Made by a program: the position numbers and the translations under genes. Positions 36,101-47,064 of a stretch of 64,000 nucleotides of DNA are shown here, one piece after another; the stretch's first letter is position 1; each line of letters opens with the position of its first letter. The stretch is from Orobanche coerulescens (Eukaryota; Streptophyta; Magnoliopsida; Lamiales; Orobanchaceae), in contig CM065804.1 of NCBI GenBank assembly GCA_033398695.1, positions 119,221,501 through 119,285,500 of the forward strand. The letters run 5' to 3'. Below the pieces are notes generated by a model. The model searched no databases, was not told the origin of the DNA, and saw only the letters and a program-made list of their open reading frames with translations.

Positions 36101-39100
36101 GTTCATCCGGACCTGAATCGGAGCTGATACGGCTGGATCTTGGTTTTCGAATAATTCTCATAGGGGGTAATACACGAGTTATGGAGGAAAATCGAGGTGG
36201 CCCATTTTTGGATATTTTTCATAATTTGTCCCTATGGATTTATAAAATTAAATCCGCGTTTATTTGGGGTCATGTGAAGCCAAATCGAAGCTGATACGGC
36301 TAGAACTCGTTTTTTAGATAATTCTCAGATTGAGTAGTACACAGGTTATGGAGGAAAATTTAGACGGCCCGTTTTTTGGATATTTTTTCATAATTTATCC
36401 TTGTGGATTTATAAAATTTAATACGCGTTTATTTGGGTTCATCCGGACCCGAATCGGAGGTGATATGGCCGGAACTAGGTTTTCGGATAATTCTCCCAGG
36501 GTAGTACACGAGTTATGGAAAAAATCGAGGTGGCCCATTTTTGGGTATTTTTTCGTAATTTGTCCCTATGCATTTATAAGATTGAATACGTGTTTATTTG
36601 AGGTCGTCCGGAGCCGAATCGGAGCTGATACGGCGAGAACTCAGTTTTCGGATAATTATCATAGAGGGTAGTACACCGGTTGTGGAGGAAAATTGAGGCG
36701 GCCCATTTTTTGGATATTTTTTTATAATTTGTCCCTATGTATTTATAAAACTGAATACGCGTTTATTTGGGTTCATCCGGACCTGAATCGGAGCTGATAC
36801 AGCTGGAACTCGGTTTTCGGATAATTCTCATCTGGGGTAGTACACGAGTTACGGAGGAAAATCGAGGTGGCCCATTTTTGGATATTTTTTTCATAATTTG
36901 TCCTTATAGATTTATAAAATTAAATCCGCGTTTATTTGGGGTCATTTGAAGCCAAATCGAACCTGATACCGCTAGAACTCAATTTTTAGATAATTCTCAT
37001 ATTGGGTAGTACACAAGTTATGGAGGAAAATTTAGGCGGTCTGTTTTTGGATATTTTTTTCATAAATTGTCCTTGTGGATTTACAAAATTGAATACGCGT
37101 TTATTTGCGTTCATCCGGAACCAAATAGGAGCTGATATGGCCGGAACTGGGTTTTCGGATAATTCTCACAGGGTAGTGCACAAGTTATGGTGGAAAATCG
37201 AGGTGGCCTATTTTTGTGTATTTTTTTCGTAATTTGTCCCTATGCATTTATAAGATTGAATACGTGTTTATTTGAGGTCATCCGGAGCCGAATCGGAGCT
37301 GATACGGTTGCAACTCAGTTTTCGGATAATTCTCATAGAGGGTAGTATACGGGTTATGGAGGAAAAATAAGGCAGCCCATTTTTTGGATATCTTTTCATA
37401 ATTTTTCCTTATGGATTTTTAAAATTGAATACGCGTTTATTTGGGTTCATCCGGACCTGAATACGGCTGGAACTTGGTTTTCGAATAATTCTCATAGGGG
37501 GTAATACACGAGTTATGGAGGAAAATCGAGATGGCCCATTTTTGAATATTTTTCATAATTTGTCCCTATGGATTTATAAAATTAAGTCCGCATTTATTTG
37601 GGGTTATGTGAAGCCAAATCGAAGTTGATACGGCTAGAACTCGGTTTTCAGATAATTCTCACATTGAGTAGTACACAGGTTATGGAGGAAAATTTATACG
37701 GCCCATTTTTTGGATATTTTTTCATAATTTGTCCTTGTGGAATTATAAAATTGAATACGCGTTTATTTGGGTTCATCCGGACCCGAATCAGAGCTGATAT
37801 GGCCGGAACTGGGTTTTCGGATAATTCTCACAGGTAGTACACGAGTTATGGAGGAAAATTATGGCAGTCCATTTTCGGATATTTTTTCATAATTTGTCCC
37901 TTTGGATTTATAAAATTGAATACGCGTTTATTTGGGTTCATCCAGACCTGAATCAGAGCTGATACGGCTGAACTCGGTTTTTGGATAATTCTCATAGGGG
38001 GTAGTACACGAGTTATGGAGGAAAATCTAGGTGGCTCATTTTTGGATATTTTTTCATAATTTGTCCCTATGGATTTATAAAATTATATCCGCGTTTATTT
38101 GGGGTCATCTGGAGCCAAATCGAAGCTGATATGGTTAGAACTCAGTTTTTAGATAATTCTTATATTGGGTAGTACACAGGTTATGGGGGAAAATTTAGGT
38201 GGCCCGTTTTTTGGATATATTTTCATATTTGTTCTTGTGGATTTATAAAATTGAATATGCGTTTATTTGAAGTCATCTGGGGCCGAATCGGAGCTGATAT
38301 GGTTGGAACTCAGTTTTCGGATAATTCTCATAGAGGGTAGTACACGGGTTATGGAGGAAAATTGAGGCGGCCCATTTTTTGGATATTTTTTCATAATTTG
38401 TCCTTATGGATTTATAAAATTAAATCCGCGTTTATTTGGCGTCATTTGAAGCCAAATCGAAGCTGATACGGCTAGAACTCAATTTTTAGATAATTCTCAT
38501 ATTGGGTAGTACACAAGTTATGGAGAAAAATTTAGGCGGTCTGTTTTTGGATTTTTTTTCATAATTTGTCCTTGTTGATTTACAAAATTGAATACGCGTT
38601 TATTTGCGTTCATTCGGAACCGAATCGGGCGATATGGCGGAATCGGGTTTTGGATAGTTCTCATAGGGTAGTACACAAGTTATGGTGGAAAATCGAGGTG
38701 GCCTATTTTTGTGTATTTTTTCGTAATTTGTCCCTATGCATTTATAAGATTGAATACGTGTTTATTTGAGGTCATCCGGAGCCGAATCGGAGCGTCTGAT
38801 TCTGACTCGGTTTTCGGATAATTCTCATAGAGGGTAGTATACGGGTTATGGAGGAAAAATAAGGCAGCCCATTTTTTGGATATCTTTTCATAATTTGTCC
38901 TTATGGATTTATAAGATTGAATACGCGTTTATTTGGGTTCATCCGGACCTGAATACGGCTGGAACTTGGTTTTCGAATAATTCTCATAGGGGGTAATACA
39001 CGAGTTATGGAGGAAAATCGAGATGGCCCATTTTTGAATATTTTTCATAATTTGTCCCTATGGATTTATAAGATTCAATCCGCGTTTATTTGGGGTCATG

Positions 39101-41999
39101 TGAAGCCAAATCGAAGCTGATACGGCTAGAACTCGGTTTTTAGATAATTCTCACATTGAGTAGTACACAGGTTATGGAGGAAAATTTAGACGGCCCGTTT
39201 TTTGGATATTTTTTCGTAATTTGTCCTTGTGGATTTATAAAATTAAATATGCGTTTATTTGGGTTCATCCGGACCCGAATCAGAGCTGATATGGCCGAAA
39301 CTGGGTTTTCGGATAATTCTCACAGGGTAGTACACGAGTTATGGGGGAAAATCGAGGTGGCCCATTTTTGGGTATTTTTTCATAATTTGTCCCTATGGAT
39401 GTATAAGATCGAATACGTATTTATTCAAGGTCATCCGGAGCGGAATCGAAGCTGATATGGTTGGAACTCAGTTTTCGGATAATTCTCATAGAGGATAGTA
39501 CACGGGTTATGGAGGAAAATTAAGGCGGCCCATTTTTGGATATTTTTTCATAATTTCTCCCTATTGATTTATAAAATTGAATACGCATTTATTTGGGTTC
39601 ATCCGGACCTCAATCGGAGCTGATACGGCTGAACTCGGTTTTCGGATAATTCTCATAGGGGGTAGTACACGAGTTATGGAGGAAAATCGAGATGGCCCAT
39701 TTTTGGATTTTTTCATAATTTGTCCCTATGGATTTATAAAATTAAATCCGCGTTTATTAGGGGTTTTTAGATTATTCTCATATTGGGTAGTACACAGGTT
39801 ATGGAGTAAAAATTAGGCGGCCCATTTTACGTATATTTTTTCATAATTTGTCCTTGTGGGTTTATAAAATTGAATACGCATTTATTTGGTTCATCTGAGA
39901 CCGAATCGGAGCTGATACGGTTGGAACTCAGTTTTCGGGTAATTCTCATAGAGGGTAGTACACGGGTTATGGAGGAAAAATAAGGTGGCCCATTTTTTAG
40001 ATATCTTTTCATAATTTGTCCCTAAGAATACGCGTGTATTTGGGTTCATCCGGACCTGAATCGGAGCTGATACGGCTGGAACTCGGTTTTCGTTTAATTC
40101 TCATAGGGGGTAGTACACGAGTTATGGAGGAATATTGAGGTGGCCCATTTTTAGATATTTTTCATAATTTGTCCCTATGGATTTATACAATTAAATCCGC
40201 GTTTATTTGGGGTTATGTGAAGCCAAATCGAAGTTGATACGGCTAGAACTCGGTTTTTAGATAATTCTCATATTGAGTAGTACACAGGTTATGGAGGAAA
40301 ATTTAGGCGGCCCGTTTTTTGGATATTTTTTCATAATTTCTCCTTGTGGATTTATAAAATTGAATACGCGTTTATTTGGGTTCATCCGGACCCGAATCAG
40401 AGCTGATATGGCCGGAACTGGGTTTTCGGATAATTCTCACAGGGTAGTACACGAGTTATGGAGGAAAATTAAGGCAGCCCATTTTCGGATATTTTTTCAT
40501 AATTTGTCCCTATGGATTTATAAAATTGAATACGCGCTTATTTGGGTTCATCCAGTCCTGAATCGAAGCTGATACGGATGAACTCGATTTTCGGATAATT
40601 CTCATAGGGGGTAGTACATGAGTTATGGAGGAAAATCTAGGTGGCTCATTTTTTGGATATTTTTTCATAATTTGTCCCTATGGATTTATAAAATTATATC
40701 CGCGTTTATTTGGGGTCATCTGGAGCCAAATCGAAGCTGATATGGCTAGAACTCAGTTTTTAGATAATTCTCATATTGGGTAGTACACAGGTTATGGAGG
40801 AAAATTTAGGTGGCCCATTTTTTGGATATATTTTCATATTTGTCCTTGTGGATTTATAAAATTGAATATGCGTTTATTTGGGTTCATCCGGACCTGAATC
40901 GGAGCTGATATGGCCGGAACTAGGTTTTCGGATAATTCTCCCAGGGTAGTACACGAGTTATGGAGAAAATCTAGGTGGCCCATTGTTGGGTATTTTTTTT
41001 TCATAATTTGTCCCTATGGATTTATAAGATTGAATACGTGTTTATTTGAAGTCATCCGGAGCCGAATCGGAGCTGATATGGTTGGAACTCAGTTTTCGGA
41101 TAATTCTCATAGAGGGTAGTACACGGGTTATGGAGGAAAATTGAGGCGGCCCATTTTTTGGATATTTTTTCATAATTTGTCCCTATGGATTTATAAAATT
41201 AAATGCGCATTTATTAGGATTCATCCGGACCTGAATCGGAGCTGATACAGCCGGAACTCGATTTTCGGATAATTCTCATAGGGAGTAGGACACGAGTTAT
41301 GGAGGAAAATTGAGGTGACTCATTTTTGGATACTTTTTCATAATTTGTCTCTATGGATTTATAAAATTAAATCCGTGTTTATTTGGGGTCATCTAAAGCC
41401 AAATCAAAGCTGATACGGCTAGAACTCGATTTTTAGATAATTCTCATATTGGGTAGTACACAGGTTATGGAGGAAAATTTAGGTGGCCCATTTTTTGGAT
41501 ATATTTTCATAACTTGTCCTTGTGGATTTATAAAATTGAATACGCGTTTATTTGGGTTCATCCGGACCCAAATCGGAGCTGATATGGTCGGATCTGGGTT
41601 TTCGGATAATTCTCATAGGGTAATACACAAGTTATTGTAACACCCCAATTCACAAATGGGACATTACACGCCGTAGAACCCCCGTGAGGTCTACCAGGCT
41701 AACTCATGACACGTGAACCACAATGATATCCCAAAAGATGCATTCAAAAGTAAATAAGGCCGTGGCCTCGGCCAAAACATTTTAACGGAGTACGTGAAAC
41801 ATAAGTTAAATACCAATTTATTGCCCACACAGGAGACTTAAATAATGTTTAAAAATAAGCAGTCTAACTCCAGTACTCAACAAATGCAATGACAAAACAG
41901 AAAAAAATACAGACTTGAGCCACATCATCATGCCAACCCATCCTTTAGATGCGCATCCGTGCGGCTCCTCACCGACTCAGAAATGCATAAGACGCATTT

Positions 42000-42043
42000 C
42001 CCCCATTTAAGGGGTTAGCATTCGAATAGCTAGTGCAAGTACA
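42000..42043 (-). promoter_or_regulatory. Conserved LTR hairpin module, LTR D (left copy)
   Basis: Minus strand: ACTTGCACTAGCTATTCGAATGCTAACCCC, TTAAAT loop, GGGG (read in pieces). The right copy is at about 49141-49183, with one C missing from the stem. Confidence 0.5.
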
Positions 42044-42195
42044 CAATTACACAACATTATATACATACGAGTTTCAACGCAAACAAACCATTTAGGAAAA
42101 AGATTTGAAATCAATATTCCGGAATATCACATTTACACCAAAACAGTATATCATCAAGTTTTCCACATCACAATTATCCACGCTTGGTAACTCGC

Positions 42196-42410
42196 GACCG
42201 TACCCATTAGTATCGGCGCCCAGAGGTCCCGTCGGACCGTCCCCAGGTGAGAAACCACTTCCGCGGCCGTACCCATTAGTATCGGCCCCCAGAGGTCCCG
42301 TCGAACCGTCCCCAGGTGGAAGAACATCAACACACGCACCCAAGTGCACTTCCGTAGCCGTACCCATTAGTATCGGCGCCCAGAGGCCCCATGCCATCCC
42401 CAGGTGGAAG
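42196..42410. repeat. Minisatellite in LTR D (left copy, three units of 66-91 bp)
   Basis: CCGTACCCATTAGTATCGG recurs at about 42201, 42267 and 42358. On the minus strand the units contain GGACGGTCCGACGGGACC, close to GGACGGACCGACGGGTCC of F. The right copy is at about 49336-49550. Confidence 0.8.
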
Positions 42411-42846
42411 AGTAACCAGCACAATCATTCAATAATCCAATTTACATCATTCGCATCAAAACCGTACACACATAATGAAATATAATACATGTACTCGCCT
42501 TGGATAATACGACACGAAAGAAACGACGAAGGAATAGGTTTCGGTCCGAACAATCCTCCCAAATCCGTCCCTAACACAATAATGATATACAACCAATCTC
42601 AACATCATGAATACGAAGAAATTCATCCTAGTTCTACCCGTTGGGACAATTCATCGAACATCAAGAGTGCATAGGGAGTTGAAATCGGTTAACGGTGTAA
42701 TAATGGGATTTCATCCCATCCAATAACAAATGAACCAAGGATCACGAGTATACTATCGAAATCTAACAACAACATCAGTTAAATCGGATTAAAAGACAAG
42801 ATCACCACCAAACCCTCCCCAAATTCATACTAGGGTTATAGGAGAT

Positions 42847-42854
42847 CTTACCTT
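42847..42854 (-). promoter_or_regulatory. Splice-donor-like site, LTR D (left copy)
   Basis: Minus-strand AAG/GTAAG, 174-181 nt after the TATA box. The right copy is at 49987-49994. Confidence 0.4.
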
Positions 42855-43027
42855 GATTCGAAGCCGAATAATAGATGACTTGGTGTTGTGGTGATGATAT
42901 GATGCTAAGTTATACTTCCCAAACGGTGTTTGGATGAAAATCTGACGAACCCTTGCCTTGGAAGTCGCCCCGACGTGAAGAAGAGAAGAGGAATGACAAA
43001 ATGACGGAAAAAAATGACTCCTGCCAG

Positions 43028-43035
43028 TTTATAAA
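43028..43035 (-). promoter_or_regulatory. TATA box, LTR D (left copy)
   Basis: TTTATAAA within CAGTTTATAAACTG, itself a 14-bp palindrome. The palindrome cluster lies directly upstream on the minus strand. The right copy is at 50168-50175. Confidence 0.6.
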
Positions 43036-43045
43036 CTGACTGGTG

Positions 43046-43357
43046 TTATGGCCGTAACACCTCATCCATACGGCCGTAACTTGTGGATATTACGGCCGTA
43101 AGTACATGCATTTACGACCGTAACAAGTTCTATGGACAGGTCTGGGCAAAACCGACGAAGCTCACTTACGACCGTATGATCTAAGAGCTACGGCCATAAC
43201 ATTTCTTACGGCCGTAATTGGTACATTATACGCCCATAAGCTGCTACTGGAGTCCCGTGCAGGAAGAAAACGAAGCTGGCTTACGGCCGTACGGTGAATG
43301 ACTTACGGCCGTAACTCTCGAATATTACGGCCGTAACATCAGGGCTTACGGCCGTAA
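43046..43357. promoter_or_regulatory. TTACGGCCGTAA palindrome cluster, LTR D (left copy)
   Basis: About twelve copies or one-base variants of the 12-bp palindrome (near 43046, 43069, 43090, 43112, 43206, 43301, 43324 and 43346, among others), all upstream of the TATA box. Confidence 0.7.
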
Positions 43358-43852
43358 CCTGCTACAGACAGCAGTTGTGAGAAAAATAAAGCTCAATGAC
43401 AACCAAACAGATAACAGGGGTATACTAACGAATATACGAAGATTTCCTACTGATGGGATGATTACCATAATCGACACATGGCCCCGACTGTCCGGAGGTC
43501 AGGATAAATGAATAACAACCACAATGCCCAATATAAATCGAAATTTACAAAAATGACCCCATACATCCGGAATTCACGATACGACGTCGGATTAACAATC
43601 CGAAACTCACAACATGCTCTGCTCAAACATACGAACTTATGGAAATAGGAAAATGACGAAATCGAACGAGTTTAACGAGAATCGAATACACATGCGATAA
43701 AATAAAACTCAAGATGAAATTACGTAAAACATTATCGAGACTCGTCCAAACGGAGAAACTCCAGAACAAAAATAGATTCAAAATTCCAAAACAGTGCCAA
43801 GCGAGTCGTCCGAAACGAATATACACCAAAAAAGGAAAACGCGGATATTACA

Positions 43853-43870
43853 TTATCTCCCCCTAAAAAT
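43853..43870 (-). other. Polypurine tract, element D
   Basis: Minus-strand TTTTTAGGGGGAGATAA abuts the 3' LTR. The palindrome AAGTTTCGGCCCGAAACTT (43871-43889) lies immediately upstream and overlaps the polyprotein stop. Confidence 0.75.
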
Positions 43871-43887
43871 AAGTTTCGGCCCGAAAC

Positions 43888-45396
43888 TTACAATGCGAAT
43901 AACTCGAGGTATCTCGACCTCATACTCTCCTCCGTTTCCCACGTGGCTTCCTCGGATCCATGCCTCGACCACTGCACTTTAACCAAAGGAATGGTTTTGT
44001 GCCTGAGTTGCTTCTCCCGACGCTCTAAGATCTGAATCGGCCTCTCCTCGAAGGTAATGTCGGGCCCCAACTCGATCTCTACAAAATCAATAATATGGCT
44101 AGGGTCCGGTACGTACTTTCTAAGCTGGGAAACATGAAATACGTTATGCACGTGGCTCAGGGACGGCGGCAAGCCTAACCGATATGCAAGCTCTCCAACT
44201 CTCTCTCGAATCTCGAACGGCCCAATAAATCTCGAACTAAGTTTACCCTTCCGACCGAAGCGGTAAACTCCCCGTGTCGGCGACACCTTAAGAAACACAT
44301 GGTCTCCCACCTCAAACTCCAACGGCCGGCGACGTGTATCGGCATAAGACTTTTGACGGCTCTGGGCTGTCACCAACCTATCGTGAATCAGAGCAATCTT
44401 CTCTCTCGTCTCAACTACCATATCGGGCTCGGTACCAATCAGCTTGGACGCATCGTCCCAACACAACGGCGATCTGCACCTCCTCCCATACAATGCCTCG
44501 AATGGTGCCATTTTGATCGAGGCGTGCCAACTATTGTTGTACGTGAACTCGATCAATGGCAAGTGTGATTCCCAATCATCCTTCCAATCTAAGGCACATG
44601 CTTTCAACATATCCTCTAGTGTCTATATCGTCCGCTCAGACTGTCCGTATGTCTGAGGGTGGTAGGATGTACTAAGTCTCAACTCGGTCCCCATAGCTCT
44701 ATGAACGGCCTGCCAAAAATATGAGATGAACCGGCCGTCACGATCCGAAACAATACTCTTAGGGGTCCCATGCAATCTCATGATCTCTGCTATAAACACT
44801 CGTGCCAGTCTCTCTGGCCCCCAAGTGTCCTTAATATCCAGGAAATGAGCTGATTTGGTCAGTCGATCGACAATAACCCAATTCATGTTCATTCCAGTCC
44901 GAGTCCTAGGCATACTGGTAATGAAATCCATAGAGATGTCTTCCCATTTCCATTCCGGAATGGGAAGTGGTCGTAGCAACCCCGCGGGCTGCTGATGCTC
45001 AATCTTAACCTACTGACAGGTCAAACATTTCGCCACAAACTCGCTAACGACTGTCTTCAAATTGCTCCACCAATAGTTACTCCTTACATCCTTGTACATT
45101 TTGCTCGTACCAAGATGTATGGAATAAAGCGTAGTATGAGCCTCACTCAAAATCTTCTGCCTCAACTCAATGTCATTCGGTACACATAATCTGCCGTGAA
45201 ATCTCAGAACGCCATCATCTTGAACCACAAATTCAGGGGCTTTCCCCTTCCTCACATCCTCCCTCAACTGGACCAAACACGGATCATCATACTGCTTCGC
45301 CTTGATATCATCTGTCAAGGACGAAGTGATCTCTAACGCACATAACTGACCCTGAACTCTCTGAACCCAAACCTAGATATTCTGACAAATCAAATC
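43888..45396 (-). pseudogene. pol: Element D integrase and chromodomain
   Basis: The reading continues in the same frame from reverse transcriptase. It holds the zinc-binding HHCC domain (45010-45318: EAHTT, then HLGTSKMY, then CLTCQ), the DDE core (44623-44979: MDFIT, SDRDGRF and the glutamate in GQSERT), then the C-terminal domain with FIGPFEIRERVGELAYRLGLP and a chromodomain with VKVQWSRHGSEEATWETE. Stops at 45373-45375, 45010-45012 and 44623-44625 interrupt it. In the related family the last two positions normally carry glutamine (CLTCQQVK and ERTIQTLEDML), so CAG to TAG changes explain them. The enzyme would insert element cDNA in the nucleus; this copy is inactive. Confidence 0.88.
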
Positions 45397-47064
45397 TCAC
45401 TGGATCCTACTCTGTGGTGTAAGTACCTCTAACATCTGTAATGCCATCGGCTTCCGGCTCAACGCATCAGCCACTACGTTAGCCTTGCCTGGATGATAAA
45501 GTATCTCGAGGTCGTAATCTTTAATTAGCTCCAACCACCTACGCTGCCTCATATTCAAATCTTTCTGACTGAAGATGTACTTCAGACTCTTGTGGTCCGT
45601 AAAAATCTTACACGACGACCCATAGAGATAATGCCTCCATATCTTTAAGGCAAAAACGACCGCAGCTAACTCTAAATCGTGCGTGGGATAATTTACCTCA
45701 TAAGGTTTCAACTGGAGGGACGCATAAGCAATCACCCTGTCTCTCTGCATCAAAAAACATCCGAGCCCAAGGCCCGAAGCATCACTATACACTACGAAAT
45801 CCTTGTTCCCTTGAGGCAGTGCTAAAACGGGTGCAGTAGTCAAACGTCTCTTTAACTCGTCAAAACTATCTTGTCTGTCTGTAGTCCACTCAAACTTCTG
45901 AGTTTTCTGGAGCAACTGAGTGAGTGGGCTAGCAATCTTAGAAAATCCCTCAACAAATCTACGGTAATAGCCGGCAAGACCCAGAAAACTCCTCACCTCC
46001 TTCACATTCTTAGGCGACTCCCAACCCATCACTGCCTCTATCTTCTGCGGATCTACCCGAACTCCCTCTGCTGAAATTACATGCCCGAGGAACATCACTT
46101 CCTTGAGCCAAAACTCACACTTAGAGAACTTCGCATACAACTGCTCAGCCCTCAAAATGTCTAATACAATCCGGAGATGTAAGGCGTGCTCCTCCCGGCT
46201 CCGTGAGTAGATAAGAATGTCATCGATAAAGACGACTACGAATTTGTCCAGATACTCAATAAAAACTTTGTTCATCAATTGCATGAACACTGCTGGGGCA
46301 TTGGTTAGCCCGAAAGGCATAACCACAAACTCGTAATGGCCATATCTTGTCCGAAAGGCAGCTTTCGGTATATCGCTGTCCCAAATCCTCAACTGGTAGT
46401 AGCCCGATCGCAAATCAATCTTCGAAAAGATCGTCGCCCCCTGAAGCTGATCAAATAAATCGTCGATCCTGGGCAAAGGGTATTTATTTTTGATGGTTAA
46501 CTTGTTTAATTCTCGATAGTCGATGCATAAACGAAGCGATCCATCCTTCTTCTTAACAAAAAGTATAGGCGCACCCCAAGGCGATGCGCTCGGTCGAATG
46601 TACCCTTTATCTAACAACTCTCCCAACTGATTCTTCAACTCTAACATTTCCGACGGTGCCATACGGTACGGTGCTAGAGAAATAGGGGCCGCATTCGGCT
46701 CTAGATCAATAGGAAACTCCACCTCTCGATGTGGTGGTAATCCCGGTAAGTCATCCGGAAATACGTCGGGGTATTCACTAACAACTGGAATTGACGACAA
46801 ATCAAATCCACCATCTTCCGCCTTCAGAGCATAACACCAATAGCCGACACAACCCTGGTTCAGAAGTTTCATCGCCTTCAAGGCGCTAATCACACTCCCC
46901 GATCTACCCGGCTTACAACCGACGAGAGTATGCTCGGTGCCATCCTCGGCCACTATCGAGATGGTACATGTCCGATAGTTCATAATAGCACCGTGACGAT
47001 CCAACCAATCGTCCCCGAGGATCAAATCCTCACCCTTAAGGTCTATAAAAATGAGGTTCGAGGG
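45397..47064 (-). pseudogene. pol: Element D reverse transcriptase and RNase H
   Basis: 542 uninterrupted codons follow an in-frame TAG at 47065-47067; the natural upstream sequence continues in frame, so no separate start is expected. The N-terminus holds the end of protease ([12 protein letters not shown]). Reverse transcriptase motifs follow: [54 protein letters not shown] and the catalytic FIDDILIYS (aspartates kept). RNase H has [13 protein letters not shown], the acidic [18 protein letters not shown] stretch, TDHKSLKY and ADALSRK. The segment ends in TGA at 45397-45399. It would copy element RNA to DNA. It is the best-preserved part of D. Confidence 0.92.

Larger units (their letters stand above)
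18167..41635. repeat. Main satellite array: ~168-bp monomers in a four-monomer higher-order repeat
   Basis: Anchoring on GTAGTACAC gives starts at 18241, 18409, 18578, 18747 and 18913, so monomers measure 166-169 bp. Four classes alternate. Class 1 has GGTCATCCGGAGC and GAATACGTGTTTATT. Class 2 has GGTTCATCCGGACCTGAATC. Class 3 has TTAAATCCGCGTTTATTTGGGG and AAGCCAAATCGAAGC. Class 4 has AATTTAGGCGG and TTGTCCTTGTGG. One cycle is about 672 bp. Because 168 is divisible by three, open frames of 60-121 codons recur in every cycle; their similarity follows DNA identity and I do not call them genes. Several monomers carry internal deletions (for example about 41 bp near 29110, and a deletion near 29378). 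No host gene or element lies inside. Confidence 0.93.
41636..43852 (-). mobile_element. Element D 3' LTR (2,217 bp)
   Basis: Runs from TGTAATATCCGCG (minus strand, at 43852) to GGGGTGTTACA (at 41636). Contains palindrome cluster, TATA box, donor-like site, minisatellite and hairpin. It differs from the other LTR by scattered substitutions and by an intact stretch of roughly 38 bp that the 5' LTR has lost near 50815. Confidence 0.94.

Noticed and set aside
18505..41640. Recurrent open frames of 60-121 codons across the satellite (for example 21804-22169)
   Set aside because: They follow the repeat: the monomer is close to 56 codons long, so the same peptide recurs in each cycle and in either class order. 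There is no start context, no known domain and no sign that protein sequence is conserved beyond DNA identity.
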